This document shows positions 16,374 to 25,007 of a stretch of DNA of 64,000 nucleotides, in pieces. The position numbers were made by a program, and so were the translations under genes. Origin of the DNA: CAG-103 sp963627135 (GTDB lineage: Bacteria > Bacillota > Clostridia > Oscillospirales > Oscillospiraceae); assembly GCA_963627135.1 (NCBI GenBank), contig CAVFZY010000035.1, positions 62,001-126,000 of the forward strand, written 5' to 3'. The notes beneath the pieces are model-generated. The model ran no database searches and was not told where the DNA came from. It worked only from the letters and a program-made list of their open reading frames with translations. How positions within the stretch are numbered: the first letter of the stretch is position 1; the number at the start of each line of letters is the position of its first letter.

Positions 16374-17258
16374 TCAGCTTTTCCCTGCGTTCATGATACT
16401 ATCGGCGAGCTGCAAAAATTCTTCAAGATTCTTTTGTGGGCTCGTTGAATAGATTATGCCAAATGGGTACAGATAGTTCTCCTTGATAGGGATAAGTCTT
16501 ATTGACGGATGCAGCTGATCCCAGATTTCGGGTATCAGCATAATATAGTCGCCCTTGGCACATTTGTTGAATGTGTGTAAATCAATATTAGGAGAGCAAT
16601 CTATAATTTCGATATTCGGGTACTTCTCGGTGATCTCAGAGCGGATATTGTCGTATATGGAATTGAGTCTACTGGAAATGAGGTTTAAGCGTTCCCCATT
16701 CAGGTCACGGATGCTCAGAACATCCCGCTTTGCCAGAGGATGTTTGCGGGAGACTGCAAACATAAGTCGGCTGGAGCCAAGCTGTAAAAAACGGCATTTA
16801 TCCGGCAGCGCATTCGGATCAAGAGAACCAATGAGGCAGTCATAATCTTTCCCAAGCCGCGCAGTGCTGCCGATATCGTCCTCGAATTCAACAAATTCAA
16901 GATGAATGTCAGGGCATCGGCTTCTTAGTGCTTCCCAAAGTACCATGTACTTTTGGCTGGGATAAAGCCCACTGCACCCGACACGTATGACTGACAGTTC
17001 ATCACCCATACGCCGAGCGCGGTCGACCGCCTGATCAAAAGCACTCAGTATATCTATGCAGTCATTATAAAAAGACTGTCCCGAAACTGTCAGCGAGACG
17101 CCGCGATTTGTCCGGTTAATCAGTTTCACGTTCAGTTGAGCTTCCAGAAGATTGATCTGCTTAATGACCGCGGTGTGTGTCATATAGAGCTTTTCTGCCG
17201 CTTTTGTAAAGCTTCCGGTTTCTGCCAAAACCGCGAACGTTCGAATATTATCGTACAT
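16374..17258 (-). CDS. LysR-family regulator of the island
   Basis: A 294-residue protein with an N-terminal HTH (FTKAAEKLYMTHTAVIKQIN, residues 18-37) and an effector-binding domain. GGGAGG precedes the ATG at 17258; a longer in-frame start would add 47 unrelated residues. It is divergent from the reductase operon starting at 17515, so it probably senses the substrate of that pathway and controls the 256-bp intergenic promoter. Base composition is clearly lower in GC than the flanking chromosome. Confidence 0.88.
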   Translation of the reverse strand: MYDNIRTFAVLAETGSFTKAAEKLYMTHTAVIKQINLLEAQLNVKLINRTNRGVSLTVSGQSFYNDCIDILSAFDQAVDRARRMGDELSVIRVGCSGLYPSQKYMVLWEALRSRCPDIHLEFVEFEDDIGSTARLGKDYDCLIGSLDPNALPDKCRFLQLGSSRLMFAVSRKHPLAKRDVLSIRDLNGERLNLISSRLNSIYDNIRSEITEKYPNIEIIDCSPNIDLHTFNKCAKGDYIMLIPEIWDQLHPSIRLIPIKENYLYPFGIIYSTSPQKNLEEFLQLADSIMNAGKS

Positions 17259-17514
17259 ATTTGCCTCCCGCTGTCCACGAACGTTAGAACAAATGAAATT
17301 ACTCCATGAATAATGGTAACACATTTTAGCGCTGTGTGTAGAACCTATTGGTTGCAATGACTCTGTCCACACGGAACTTCCATGACAAAAACTAAACAAT
17401 TATAATTAAATCACAGACAGGCGATCTGTCAAGCCCTTTTACGTGAAAAGTCTTTGGCTGCCGGCACAGTTAGCAAAGACAAAAATCAAAATCAAGATCA
17501 AAAGGAGAATTGAA

Positions 17515-19476
17515 ATGCTGGACTCATTGTTTTCCCCCATTAAAATCGGGAGCTGCGAGCTGAAAAACAGACTCACCACCGCGCCGATGGACACGAGCTA
17601 TGCAGATGAAGTCACCGGCGAAGTCACTGAGCGCTACGCAAAATACTATGCCGAGCGCGCCAAGGGCGGCTTTGGCCTCATCATCACGGAGTACAACGCC
17701 GTTGAGCAAAAGGGAAAGGGTTCTCCCGGTGAGGTCGGTATCTGGTCTGATAGCCTGATTCCCGGCCACAGGAGAATGACCGATATGATTCACAACTATG
17801 GCGGCAAAGTGTTTGTTCAGCTTCATCACGGCGGCGCACAGGCACTTCCGTCCATTATTGCAGGCGAAGAGACTGTCTCGTCCTCCACGATCATGGGCGC
17901 TGGCCCGTTCATCTGGATGCAGCCCTGGCCGATGATGCCCATCTGCCGTGCGCTGACGACCGACGAGGTGAAGGAAAAGGAGCAGTTGTTCATTGAAGCT
18001 GCGGTAAGAGCCCAGAAAGCCGGCTACGACGGCGTTGAGCTTCACTGCACGAACGGCTATCTGCTCCAGCAATTCCTTAGCCAGTGGGAAAACAAGCGCA
18101 CCGACGAATACGGCGGCAATCTGTTTAACCGCACCCGCATTGTCACCAATATTATCAAGGGAATCAAAGAGCGCTGCGGCAAGGACTTCCCTGTGACGAC
18201 CCGCATCTCCCTTGACGAATGTGTTACTGGCAGCAACGCCATCGGCGATGCGAAAGCAATGGCGATGATCTTTGAGGCAGCTGGTGCAGATGCTATTGAC
18301 ACCGGCATCGGCGGCGGCTACTCCCTGCCCTGCGGCGGCCCTGAGACGCAGCCCACCGCGCCGGCAAGCGTTCCGCACGGCTTTACGGCAAGAGATGTTG
18401 CCGATCTCAAGAAGTGCCTGAGCATTCCCGTGATCGCGATCAACCGCATCAACGACCCGTTTGTCGCCGATGCCATGATCAAGTCCGGTCAGACCGATCT
18501 CTGCGGCATTGGCCGCGGTTCTCTCGCCGATCCCGAATTCCCCAACAAGGCAAAAGAAGGCCGCTTTGAGGACATCATCCACTGCACTGGTTGTATGCAG
18601 GGATGCATCGGCAACGTGTTCGCCGGACAGCCTATCTGCTGCCTTGCAAATCCCAGAACCGGCCGCGAGTATGAGCTTGAGGTCGTTCCTGCCAAGACCA
18701 AAAAGAAGGTCTTTGTGGCAGGCGGCGGATGCGGCGGCATGGAAGCGGCAATCATTGCGGCGCAGCGTGGTCATGACGTTGAGCTTTTTGAAAAGAGCGG
18801 CGAACTCGGCGGTCAGCTCGTCCTTGCCGGCATTGCGCCGAACAAGCAGGAATACGAAACGCTCGCCGCATGGCAGAAGGCCCAGGTCGGAAAGGCTGGC
18901 ATTCAAGTCCACACAAATACGGAACTGACTGCAAAAATGGTCGAGGAGGCCCACCCCGACACCGTCATTATCGCAAGCGGCGCGGTTTATGGCAAGCCGC
19001 CCATCAAAGGCGTTGACAACAAGAAGGTCGTCCTCGCTCCCGAGATCCTGAGCGGTTCCATTCTCCCGGGCCTGAAAGTCGTCGTCATCGGCGGCGGCCA
19101 TGTCGGCTGCGAGACTGCGGATCACCTGTGCATGCACGGGCGCAGTGTCTCTGTCGTGGAAATGCTCCCGGCTATCGGGCAGGGTGATATGAACTTCGGT
19201 CTCAAGATGGCCGACTTCAAGCTCAAGGGCGTTGCGCTGTACGCGGGCACGAAGGTGCTCGAGATCAATGACGAAGGCGTTGTCATTGAGAATGAAACCG
19301 GTAAGCAGACTCTTCCTTGCGACACGGTTGTGATTGCGACCGGTACCAAGAGCGTCAACACGCTCGAAGCAGAACTGGAAGGCAAGGTTGAGACGGTTAC
19401 TATCGGTGATGCGAAACAGGTGCGCCTGGCTCTTGATGCCATCCGTGAGGGCTACGAAGCTGCACTGAAGATCTAA
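17515..19476 (+). CDS. NADH:flavin oxidoreductase, old-yellow-enzyme / 2,4-dienoyl-CoA reductase type
   Basis: The 653 residues show an FMN TIM barrel (1-370), a 4Fe-4S site (Cys357, 360, 364 and 375 or 376), and a C-terminal FAD/NAD(P)H domain with GGGCGGMEAA (from 403) and a second GGGHVGCETA. This is the plan of FadH, BaiCD/BaiH, daidzein reductase and other C=C reductases. The active-site strand reads HCTNGYLLQQFLS (187-199), where many relatives have a second His in place of Asn190. AAGGAG precedes the ATG. It leads a cluster with an MFS carrier and two SDRs, so it probably reduces a conjugated double bond of an imported compound. Confidence 0.9.
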   Translation: MLDSLFSPIKIGSCELKNRLTTAPMDTSYADEVTGEVTERYAKYYAERAKGGFGLIITEYNAVEQKGKGSPGEVGIWSDSLIPGHRRMTDMIHNYGGKVFVQLHHGGAQALPSIIAGEETVSSSTIMGAGPFIWMQPWPMMPICRALTTDEVKEKEQLFIEAAVRAQKAGYDGVELHCTNGYLLQQFLSQWENKRTDEYGGNLFNRTRIVTNIIKGIKERCGKDFPVTTRISLDECVTGSNAIGDAKAMAMIFEAAGADAIDTGIGGGYSLPCGGPETQPTAPASVPHGFTARDVADLKKCLSIPVIAINRINDPFVADAMIKSGQTDLCGIGRGSLADPEFPNKAKEGRFEDIIHCTGCMQGCIGNVFAGQPICCLANPRTGREYELEVVPAKTKKKVFVAGGGCGGMEAAIIAAQRGHDVELFEKSGELGGQLVLAGIAPNKQEYETLAAWQKAQVGKAGIQVHTNTELTAKMVEEAHPDTVIIASGAVYGKPPIKGVDNKKVVLAPEILSGSILPGLKVVVIGGGHVGCETADHLCMHGRSVSVVEMLPAIGQGDMNFGLKMADFKLKGVALYAGTKVLEINDEGVVIENETGKQTLPCDTVVIATGTKSVNTLEAELEGKVETVTIGDAKQVRLALDAIREGYEAALKI

Positions 19477-19535
19477 GCCGGATCACGGCACACCTCAGCA
19501 CGTATAAGTGATTCCTATATTTCTGATATAGAAAG

Positions 19536-19581
19536 TGAGGCCATATCAGTTTTATCACAGGTCTTCCCTGATATGGCCTCA
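19536..19581 (+). other. Intercistronic hairpin
   Basis: Perfect 14-bp arms (19536-19549 and 19568-19581) with an 18-base loop and no T tract. It may stabilise or partly separate the reductase and transporter messages. Confidence 0.6.
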
Positions 19582-19642
19582 TTGCATAAGCACTCATGTC
19601 AAGCAAATAACAAAAGTTCATCAATTCAACAAGGAGTTTGAA

Positions 19643-20818
19643 ATGAAAAAGTCAAACAACCTCATGCTGAAGATCGCGGTTTTGAGCGTCTCGTTGCTGA
19701 TGCTTGCGCCGAGCGCTGTATCCGTAATCATGGCAAATCTCTTCGCGGAATTTCCGGATGTTTCGGCTTCGCTCATTAACATGACGCTCACACTTCCGTT
19801 CCTGCTTGAGATTCCGTTTTCTTTCCTCGGCAGCTATCTTTCTAACGTAATGAAGAAGAAGACGCTTGTATGCGTCGCAGTGATCCTTACAATCATCGGC
19901 GGCATCGGGCCGATGTTCTGTTCCAGTTTCACGTTGATCCTCATTCTGCGAGCCGTGCTCGGTGCAGGCGTTGGCCTGATCCTCCCGATGGGCGCCGGAC
20001 TTATCGCCATGTACTTTGCACCCGACGAACAGCCAAAGCTCTTTGGTGCACAGGCCGTAGTACTCAATGTTGGCGGCATCGCGTTTACCTTTATCACCGG
20101 CTGGCTCGCGCTCGCTTCCTGGAGAGCTGTATTCTGGATCTATGGCATCGCTGTTATTGTTCTCATCCTGGTCGTTCTCTTCCTGGGTGAGCCGCAGCCG
20201 GCGGCGCTTCCTGATGGAGCGGCTCCGGAACGACCCAAGCTTAAGATGAACAAGAGCCTCTGGCTCTACTGTATCGTCGGCTTCCTCCAGGGTGTTGCGC
20301 TCTATGTAATGTTCACGAACTGCTCCACCTTCATTATCGGAACCGGGATCGGCGACAGCGCACTCGTTGGCACGCTGCTGACTCTCATGTCCATCGGCGG
20401 ACTTGTGCTCGGCTTTGTGTTTGCTCCGCTTTACAAAGCCGCCAAGCGCTTCACGGCCTTTATCGGCCTTGTCCTAATGGCTATAGGCTTCCTGCTTATG
20501 GGCATTTCACATAGCGTCGCCCTGTGCGTGATTGCGACCCTTGCTATCGGTTTCGGCGGGAACATCATTCAGGTGCTGCTGTCTACTCTTGTTGCAAAAC
20601 ACACGACCCCTGAAACTGCTCCCGCAGGCATGGGCATGATGATGGCGTTTTTGTTCGGTGGGGAATTTGCCTCTCCGTTTATCGTTAACTTCATTGCGGG
20701 TATCTTCGGAATGAGCAGCGAGGCACAGAAGTTCATTCTTGCAGCAATCAGCATTGCGATTGCCGCAGTCGTATCCTTTGTTGTTATGGTCGGCAAGAAA
20801 AACGAGGTACAGGCCTGA
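19643..20818 (+). CDS. MFS transporter of the island
   Basis: A 391-residue protein with about twelve hydrophobic segments. The loop SNVMKKKTLVCVAV between helices 2 and 3 is a weak version of the MFS motif. AAGGAG precedes the ATG at 19643. Placed between the reductase and two dehydrogenases, it most likely imports their substrate or exports the reduced product. I cannot assign a subfamily; CynX-like and BaiG-like carriers are both conceivable. Confidence 0.85.
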   Translation: MKKSNNLMLKIAVLSVSLLMLAPSAVSVIMANLFAEFPDVSASLINMTLTLPFLLEIPFSFLGSYLSNVMKKKTLVCVAVILTIIGGIGPMFCSSFTLILILRAVLGAGVGLILPMGAGLIAMYFAPDEQPKLFGAQAVVLNVGGIAFTFITGWLALASWRAVFWIYGIAVIVLILVVLFLGEPQPAALPDGAAPERPKLKMNKSLWLYCIVGFLQGVALYVMFTNCSTFIIGTGIGDSALVGTLLTLMSIGGLVLGFVFAPLYKAAKRFTAFIGLVLMAIGFLLMGISHSVALCVIATLAIGFGGNIIQVLLSTLVAKHTTPETAPAGMGMMMAFLFGGEFASPFIVNFIAGIFGMSSEAQKFILAAISIAIAAVVSFVVMVGKKNEVQA

Positions 20819-20837
20819 ATTGTGCAGTAGGAAAATA

Positions 20838-20861
20838 CCTGATGAGAAACGTCTCACCAGG
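20838..20861 (+). other. Short intercistronic hairpin
   Basis: CCTG-TGAG pairs with CTCA-CAGG around AAACGT with one mismatch. It lies between the MFS and first SDR genes. Confidence 0.35.
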
Positions 20862-20892
20862 AAAATAATAAAAACAGAAAGGAACTACAAAA

Positions 20893-21792
20893 ATGAAAAG
20901 ATTTGAAGGCAAAGTTGCGATCGTTACCGGTGTTGGCAGTCAGGGTATGGGCTATTACATCGCGAAGATGATGGCTGCCGAGGGCGCGACCCTCGTAGTC
21001 AGCGATTACTGTGGTGCTGAGGTCGTGGCGGAAGAACTCAAGGCCACCGGAACAAAGGTCGTCGCTGTGAATGCAGACGTCTCCACAATGGCAGGCAATG
21101 AAAGCCTCGTCAAGGCTGCAATCGATAACTTTGGACAGATCGATATCCTCATGTGCGTCGCCGGCCTCATTCGCTATCACGCCGTCCCCACGATCACCGA
21201 GGAGGAGTGGGACTTCGTCGTCAACACCAATGCAAAAAGCCCGTTTGCTCTTGCGAAATACGCCTTCCCGTACATGAAGAACAGAGATGGCCGCATCGTC
21301 GTCTTTGCATCCAACGCAGCCTTCGGATTTGGCCTGTCCGCCAGCTACTCGGCTGCGAAGGGCGCGGCCCTGTCCTTTACGGAAGCGATGGCGCTTGAAT
21401 TCAATCAGTATGGCATCAAGTGCAACGCGATCCTTCCCTCTGCGGTCACCGGCCTGTTCCCCATGGGCCGCATCGCATGGGCCGGCATTCCCAAGCCCGA
21501 GCCGGCAGGCCCCGACATGGTTGCTCCCATGGCATGCTACCTTGCCTCCCAGGCTTGCAATTGCTTTGGCGAGGCGTTCTACGTTGGCGGTTCTGACGTT
21601 GCTCTGTATCCCCGCGATCGCCGCACTGTTGGCCTGATCCGCAAGGGCAACGGTGAGAAGTGGACGGTCGATGAGCTCGACACCATGATCCCCGAGACGT
21701 TCCAGTGGTACTTCGATACCATGACCGTCATGGACGCTCCCGACGTTGACAACCTGCCCCAGTCCTACCCCGATCGTTTTGATGGGCGCTAA
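20893..21792 (+). CDS. Short-chain dehydrogenase/reductase A
   Basis: A 299-residue SDR with the nucleotide-binding motif TGVGSQGMG (12-20), one residue longer than TGxxxGxG, and catalytic Ser140, Tyr152 and Lys156 (YSAAK). Ser and Tyr are 12 apart instead of the usual 13. The structural NNAG motif is MCVAG here (87-91). A C-terminal extension of about 50 residues (from DRRTVGLIRKGNG) follows the core, as in some hydroxyacyl-CoA-type SDRs. GGAAC-type ribosome site before the ATG. It is a close paralogue of the next gene. Expected role: reversible C=O/C-OH reduction with NAD(P)H. Confidence 0.88.
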   Translation: MKRFEGKVAIVTGVGSQGMGYYIAKMMAAEGATLVVSDYCGAEVVAEELKATGTKVVAVNADVSTMAGNESLVKAAIDNFGQIDILMCVAGLIRYHAVPTITEEEWDFVVNTNAKSPFALAKYAFPYMKNRDGRIVVFASNAAFGFGLSASYSAAKGAALSFTEAMALEFNQYGIKCNAILPSAVTGLFPMGRIAWAGIPKPEPAGPDMVAPMACYLASQACNCFGEAFYVGGSDVALYPRDRRTVGLIRKGNGEKWTVDELDTMIPETFQWYFDTMTVMDAPDVDNLPQSYPDRFDGR

Positions 21793-21842
21793 GAACCGCA
21801 AATAAGATATAAGAAACGACCAATACAAGAGGAAACTGAAAT

Positions 21843-22751
21843 ATGAAAAAGTTTGAAGGAAAAGTGGCCATCGTTACCGGTGCAGGCAGCTTCGGTATGG
21901 GCTATCACATCGCCAAAATGCTTGCAGCAGAAGGCGCTAAGGTTGTTGTAAACGATTATTCTATTCTGAAAGACAGAGGCGGCGTGCGCGGTGTTGACGT
22001 TGTCGTCGACGAGATCAAGGCCGCCGGCGGCGAGGCGATTGGTGTCCACGCTGACGTCACTAAGATGGAGAACAACAAGTTGATCGTGGAGAAGGCCATT
22101 GAAGCATACGGCAAAATCGACATTCTCATGTGCGTTGCCGGCATCATCCGCTATCACTCCGTTCCCAACATTGAGGAGTCCGAATGGGATTTCGTTATGA
22201 ATGTTAACTCCAAGGCTCCTTACGCGCTGTGCAAATATGCACTTCCGTATATGAAAGAACAGGGCAGCGGTAATATTGTTATCTTTGCATCCAACGCGGC
22301 GTTTGGCTTTGGCGGTTCGGCAAGCTACTCTGCGGCGAAAGGTGCGGCTCTGTCCTTCACCGAAGCACTCGGTATGGAAGTGCACAAGTATGGCATCAAG
22401 GTCAATGCAATTTTGCCGTCGGCGATTACGAACCTGTTCTCGATGGATCGTATTGCGTGGGCAGGGCTTCCCAAGCCGGATCCGGCAACACCCGATATGG
22501 TCGCTCCGATGGCGTGTTATCTGGCGTCTGATGATTGCCCCTGCTTCGGCGAGGCGTTCTATGTCGGCGGCCCTGATGTTGGCCTGTATCCCCGTGACCG
22601 CAGAGTTGTCGGCCTTGTGCGAAAGGGCAACGGCGGCACCTGGACGATGGACGAACTGAAAACCATGGTGCCCGAGACTTTCCAGTGGTATTTCGATACG
22701 ATGATCTGTTTCGATGCAGACCCTGATGTTGTCCCAGGTGCTTCGAAATAA
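21843..22751 (+). CDS. Short-chain dehydrogenase/reductase B
   Basis: A 302-residue SDR with TGAGSFGMG (12-20) and catalytic Ser150, Tyr162 and Lys166. It shares long identical blocks with SDR A (such as FASNAAFGFG, ETFQWYFDTM) but has a nine-residue insertion after VVVNDYSILK. It carries the same CVAG change in the NNAG motif and the same C-terminal extension. AGAGGAAA precedes the ATG, 50 bases after SDR A. The two may act on successive steps, on opposite faces of one carbonyl, or as a heteromer; this is inference. Confidence 0.88.
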   Translation: MKKFEGKVAIVTGAGSFGMGYHIAKMLAAEGAKVVVNDYSILKDRGGVRGVDVVVDEIKAAGGEAIGVHADVTKMENNKLIVEKAIEAYGKIDILMCVAGIIRYHSVPNIEESEWDFVMNVNSKAPYALCKYALPYMKEQGSGNIVIFASNAAFGFGGSASYSAAKGAALSFTEALGMEVHKYGIKVNAILPSAITNLFSMDRIAWAGLPKPDPATPDMVAPMACYLASDDCPCFGEAFYVGGPDVGLYPRDRRVVGLVRKGNGGTWTMDELKTMVPETFQWYFDTMICFDADPDVVPGASK

Positions 22752-22769
22752 GGCCATACCCCCCGATAT

Positions 22770-22869
22770 AATGCCCGTTATGTTCGTTGGTATACTCCTT
22801 CCAAACAAAAATGATCTCACACTTCAGCACCTGTCTTCCCCATCCATGTTTCGACACATAACGGGCATT
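22770..22869. repeat. Perfect 13-bp inverted repeat with 74-base spacer
   Basis: AATGCCCGTTATG (22770-22782) and CATAACGGGCATT (22857-22869). It follows SDR B and may form a long terminator-like structure or mark a small mobile insertion. The rest of the 350-base gap to the HTH gene holds only the terminator at 22939. Confidence 0.55.
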
Positions 22870-22938
22870 TCTCTTATACAGAATCAAAAAAGAGAATTGG
22901 CAACGTGATCAAGGCAATTCTCACGCCCCCATTCCAAC

Positions 22939-22974
22939 GCGGCTCCCCCTCATCATCGAGAAGGAGCCGCTTTT
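22939..22974 (+). terminator. Terminator of the reductase operon
   Basis: GCGGCTCC (22939-22946) pairs with GGAGCCGC (22963-22970), followed by T4. Confidence 0.75.
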
Positions 22975-23101
22975 CATCTCATATTGCTCGACTCCTTTCA
23001 GTTTTTATTTCCCATTCGCTAACATTATAGCCTCTTTAACGACTATAGTCAACATCGCGGCTACTTTATAAGATAACAGCAAAGCTTTTGGAGGAATTCG
23101 C

Positions 23102-23320
23102 ATGATAAGCTATGCTGCTTTTTGGAATACGCTGAGGCAATCAAATGAGTCGACGTATACGTTGATCAAAAACCATCACATTTCCAGCTCGACGATTGAT
23201 AAGCTGCGCAAAAATAAGCCCCTGAACACGACGACCATCAATGACCTGTGCCGGATATTGCACTGTCATGTTGCGGATGTGATGGAATATGTGCCATCCG
23301 ACGATGACCAGGTGCTGTGA
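23102..23320 (+). CDS. Small Cro/XRE-like HTH protein
   Basis: A 72-residue protein that fits the YozG/HTH_26 type: WNTLRQSNESTYTLIKNHH followed by a recognition helix SSSTIDKLRKNKPLN and a C-terminal NDLCRILHCHVADVMEY. TTTGGAGG precedes the ATG. It lies beside the integrase and may repress or control excision of the element; no separate excisionase is visible. Confidence 0.8.
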   Translation: MISYAAFWNTLRQSNESTYTLIKNHHISSSTIDKLRKNKPLNTTTINDLCRILHCHVADVMEYVPSDDDQVL

Positions 23321-23429
23321 ATGAAGCGTTTGCTGCGAGAGAGATGAGGGCTGTTGTTGACTATGACAGTAGAGATTTCTAATGCGCTATTTGGCTATTT
23401 TGAAGCTTTGTATGAGCTGTGAATAAAGG

Positions 23430-23467
23430 GAACCCCTGCTGTCGAATTCTCTCGATAGCAGGGGTTC
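23430..23467. terminator. Bidirectional terminator between HTH and integrase genes
   Basis: Sixteen-base arms (23430-23445 with 23452-23467, one mismatch) lie between two convergent genes. Confidence 0.75.
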
Positions 23468-23469
23468 TG

Positions 23470-24684
23470 TTATAGCCCGAACGCTGTGCCGAGCTTATCT
23501 GCTGCGGTTTTCATTTGCTGCAGGTCGGCCTTGACATAGAAGTTTAAGGTCGTGCTGGCGTTGGCGTGCCCGAGGATGGCCTGAACGCTTTTCACATCCG
23601 CGCCGTTATTGAGCAGCAGCGTTGCGCAGCTGTGCCGAAGATCGTGTGGGGACATGTCCGGCAGGCCGCTTCTGCACATAAAGCGCTTGACTTTGCGCGT
23701 AACGGCATTCGGGTCGCGGGGGTGAAAAAGGTCAGTGCTGCTCGGGAACAGGAACACTTCATCAAGGTCGATTCCCGGATGTGCGCTGCGCTGCTGGTTC
23801 CGATAGGATTGCAGCAGAGACAATGTGGCCCCCAGCAGGGGAACCGTGCGAATACCGGCGGCTGTTTTTGGGGAACTGACGATGGTTCCGCTTTTGACTG
23901 TATAGGTCACATTGCGTGCAATGTTGAGCGTGGCGGCGCGGGCGTCAATATCCTTCCACTTCAGTCCCAAACATTCGCCGCGGCGGATGCCGGTCGTGAT
24001 CAGCAGGTGCAGCATACACTGAAAATCCAGCGGGCAGTCACGCAGGCATTGAAAGAAACGCTGAGCCTGCGCTTGCGTGAGTGCGTCCACTGGCCGCTTT
24101 TCTTTTCTCGGCGCATCCACCTTGCGCATCGGATTTTTCGAAATGAGCTCCTGTTGTTCGGCGTAACCGAAAATCAGATGCAATGTGCTGTGTTGATGCG
24201 AAAGTGTTTTGGCCGTGAGCGGCTTTCCGGACTTGCCTGTGTATTCCGTGCGCAGGTAGATGAGGTACTTCTGGATGTCGATGGGGCGTATGTCTTGCAG
24301 GAACCAGCCGTCAAAGTATTTGCAGATCAGTTTGATCATGCTTTTGTAAAAGTCCTCGGTTTTGGGCTTCTTGCTGCCGTTGCATACCTGAATGGGGAAC
24401 CATGTGTCAGTGATAAATGCGCAGAAGTCGGTCTTTTCTGCGCGGCGAGCGGCTGCGCTGCCAAGCATCCGTGCACCGTTTATGCCGTGCCTACGGATGG
24501 TCTGTTCCCATTGGGTTGCTTCCATCTGCGCACATTTTCGGGCCTTCGCCGGAGCGTATTCACGGGGCGGCGTCCATGTGCGGTAATAGCGAATCTGCTT
24601 ACCGGCGGCATCTCTGCCGACGCAGGCCGTAAATTTGTACGAAACCAGCTTGCCATTTTTCCTGTTTTCCTGAATGGTGGCCAT
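23470..24684 (-). CDS. int: Tyrosine recombinase/integrase of the island
   Basis: The 404-residue protein has an N-terminal AP2-like arm-binding part, a SAM-like core-binding domain (about 90-190) and the catalytic domain. Catalytic residues visible: Arg in TTGIRRGE, HDLRH (347-351), LGHANAS (His373) and the nucleophile Tyr383 in LNFYVK. I prefer the ATG at 24684, 8 bases after AAAGGA, over one three codons upstream that overlaps the ribosome site. It reads away from the right tRNA-Arg, the normal layout for an integrase that inserts at a tRNA 3' end. Confidence 0.93.
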   Translation of the reverse strand: MATIQENRKNGKLVSYKFTACVGRDAAGKQIRYYRTWTPPREYAPAKARKCAQMEATQWEQTIRRHGINGARMLGSAAARRAEKTDFCAFITDTWFPIQVCNGSKKPKTEDFYKSMIKLICKYFDGWFLQDIRPIDIQKYLIYLRTEYTGKSGKPLTAKTLSHQHSTLHLIFGYAEQQELISKNPMRKVDAPRKEKRPVDALTQAQAQRFFQCLRDCPLDFQCMLHLLITTGIRRGECLGLKWKDIDARAATLNIARNVTYTVKSGTIVSSPKTAAGIRTVPLLGATLSLLQSYRNQQRSAHPGIDLDEVFLFPSSTDLFHPRDPNAVTRKVKRFMCRSGLPDMSPHDLRHSCATLLLNNGADVKSVQAILGHANASTTLNFYVKADLQQMKTAADKLGTAFGL

Positions 24685-24739
24685 AGATAACATCCTTTCC
24701 TGCGGATGTATCTTGCTTTTGGGTGCGTTTTTTCGGATT

Positions 24740-24757
24740 TGTGCGCTTTTTGTGCGC
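24740..24757. repeat. 18-bp repeat near the right island end (candidate arm-type site)
   Basis: Exact copy of 15831-15848, between the integrase start and the right 133-bp repeat. Confidence 0.5.
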
Positions 24758-24800
24758 TTTTTTGCGGCAGCTAATCTGTCAGCGGCACAACAGAAAAAAC

Positions 24801-24933
24801 AAAAAAGTCTTGCAATCCCAAGGATTACAAGACTTTTTCATGGCACGCCGTGAGGGATTCGAACCCCCGGCCTTCTGGTCCGTAGCCAGACGCTCTATCC
24901 AGCTGAGCTAACGGCGCTTAGTGCGCTCCTAAC
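24801..24933. repeat. Right 133-bp direct repeat (att-like) containing tRNA-Arg
   Basis: Identical to 15569-15701. Its upstream flank is GC-rich host sequence, so this copy carries the native promoter side. Confidence 0.92.
24841..24917 (-). tRNA. tRNA-Arg (anticodon ACG), right copy
   Basis: The same 77-base gene as at 15609-15685, with encoded CCA and complete arms. Confidence 0.95.
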
Positions 24934-24943
24934 GCGCCTAAGT

Positions 24944-24972
24944 ATAGTAGCATAGCCCGGCCGGAATTGCAA
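24944..24972 (-). promoter_or_regulatory. Promoter of the right tRNA-Arg
   Basis: On the minus strand: TTGCAA, 17 bases, TACTAT. Confidence 0.65.
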
Positions 24973-25007
24973 GCCCTTTTTCAAAAAAGTTTTCCTTTTT
25001 TGTGTTT

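Larger units (their letters stand above)
15569..24933. mobile_element. Integrative genomic island at tRNA-Arg, about 9.2 kb
   Basis: Identical 133-bp direct repeats at 15569-15701 and 24801-24933 bound a segment with visibly lower GC than its surroundings. A tyrosine integrase gene reads away from the right-hand tRNA. Cargo: LysR regulator, enoate-type reductase, MFS transporter, two SDRs, a small HTH protein. No conjugation, replication or phage genes are visible, so it is either a minimal integrative element or one mobilised by helpers. Confidence 0.85.
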
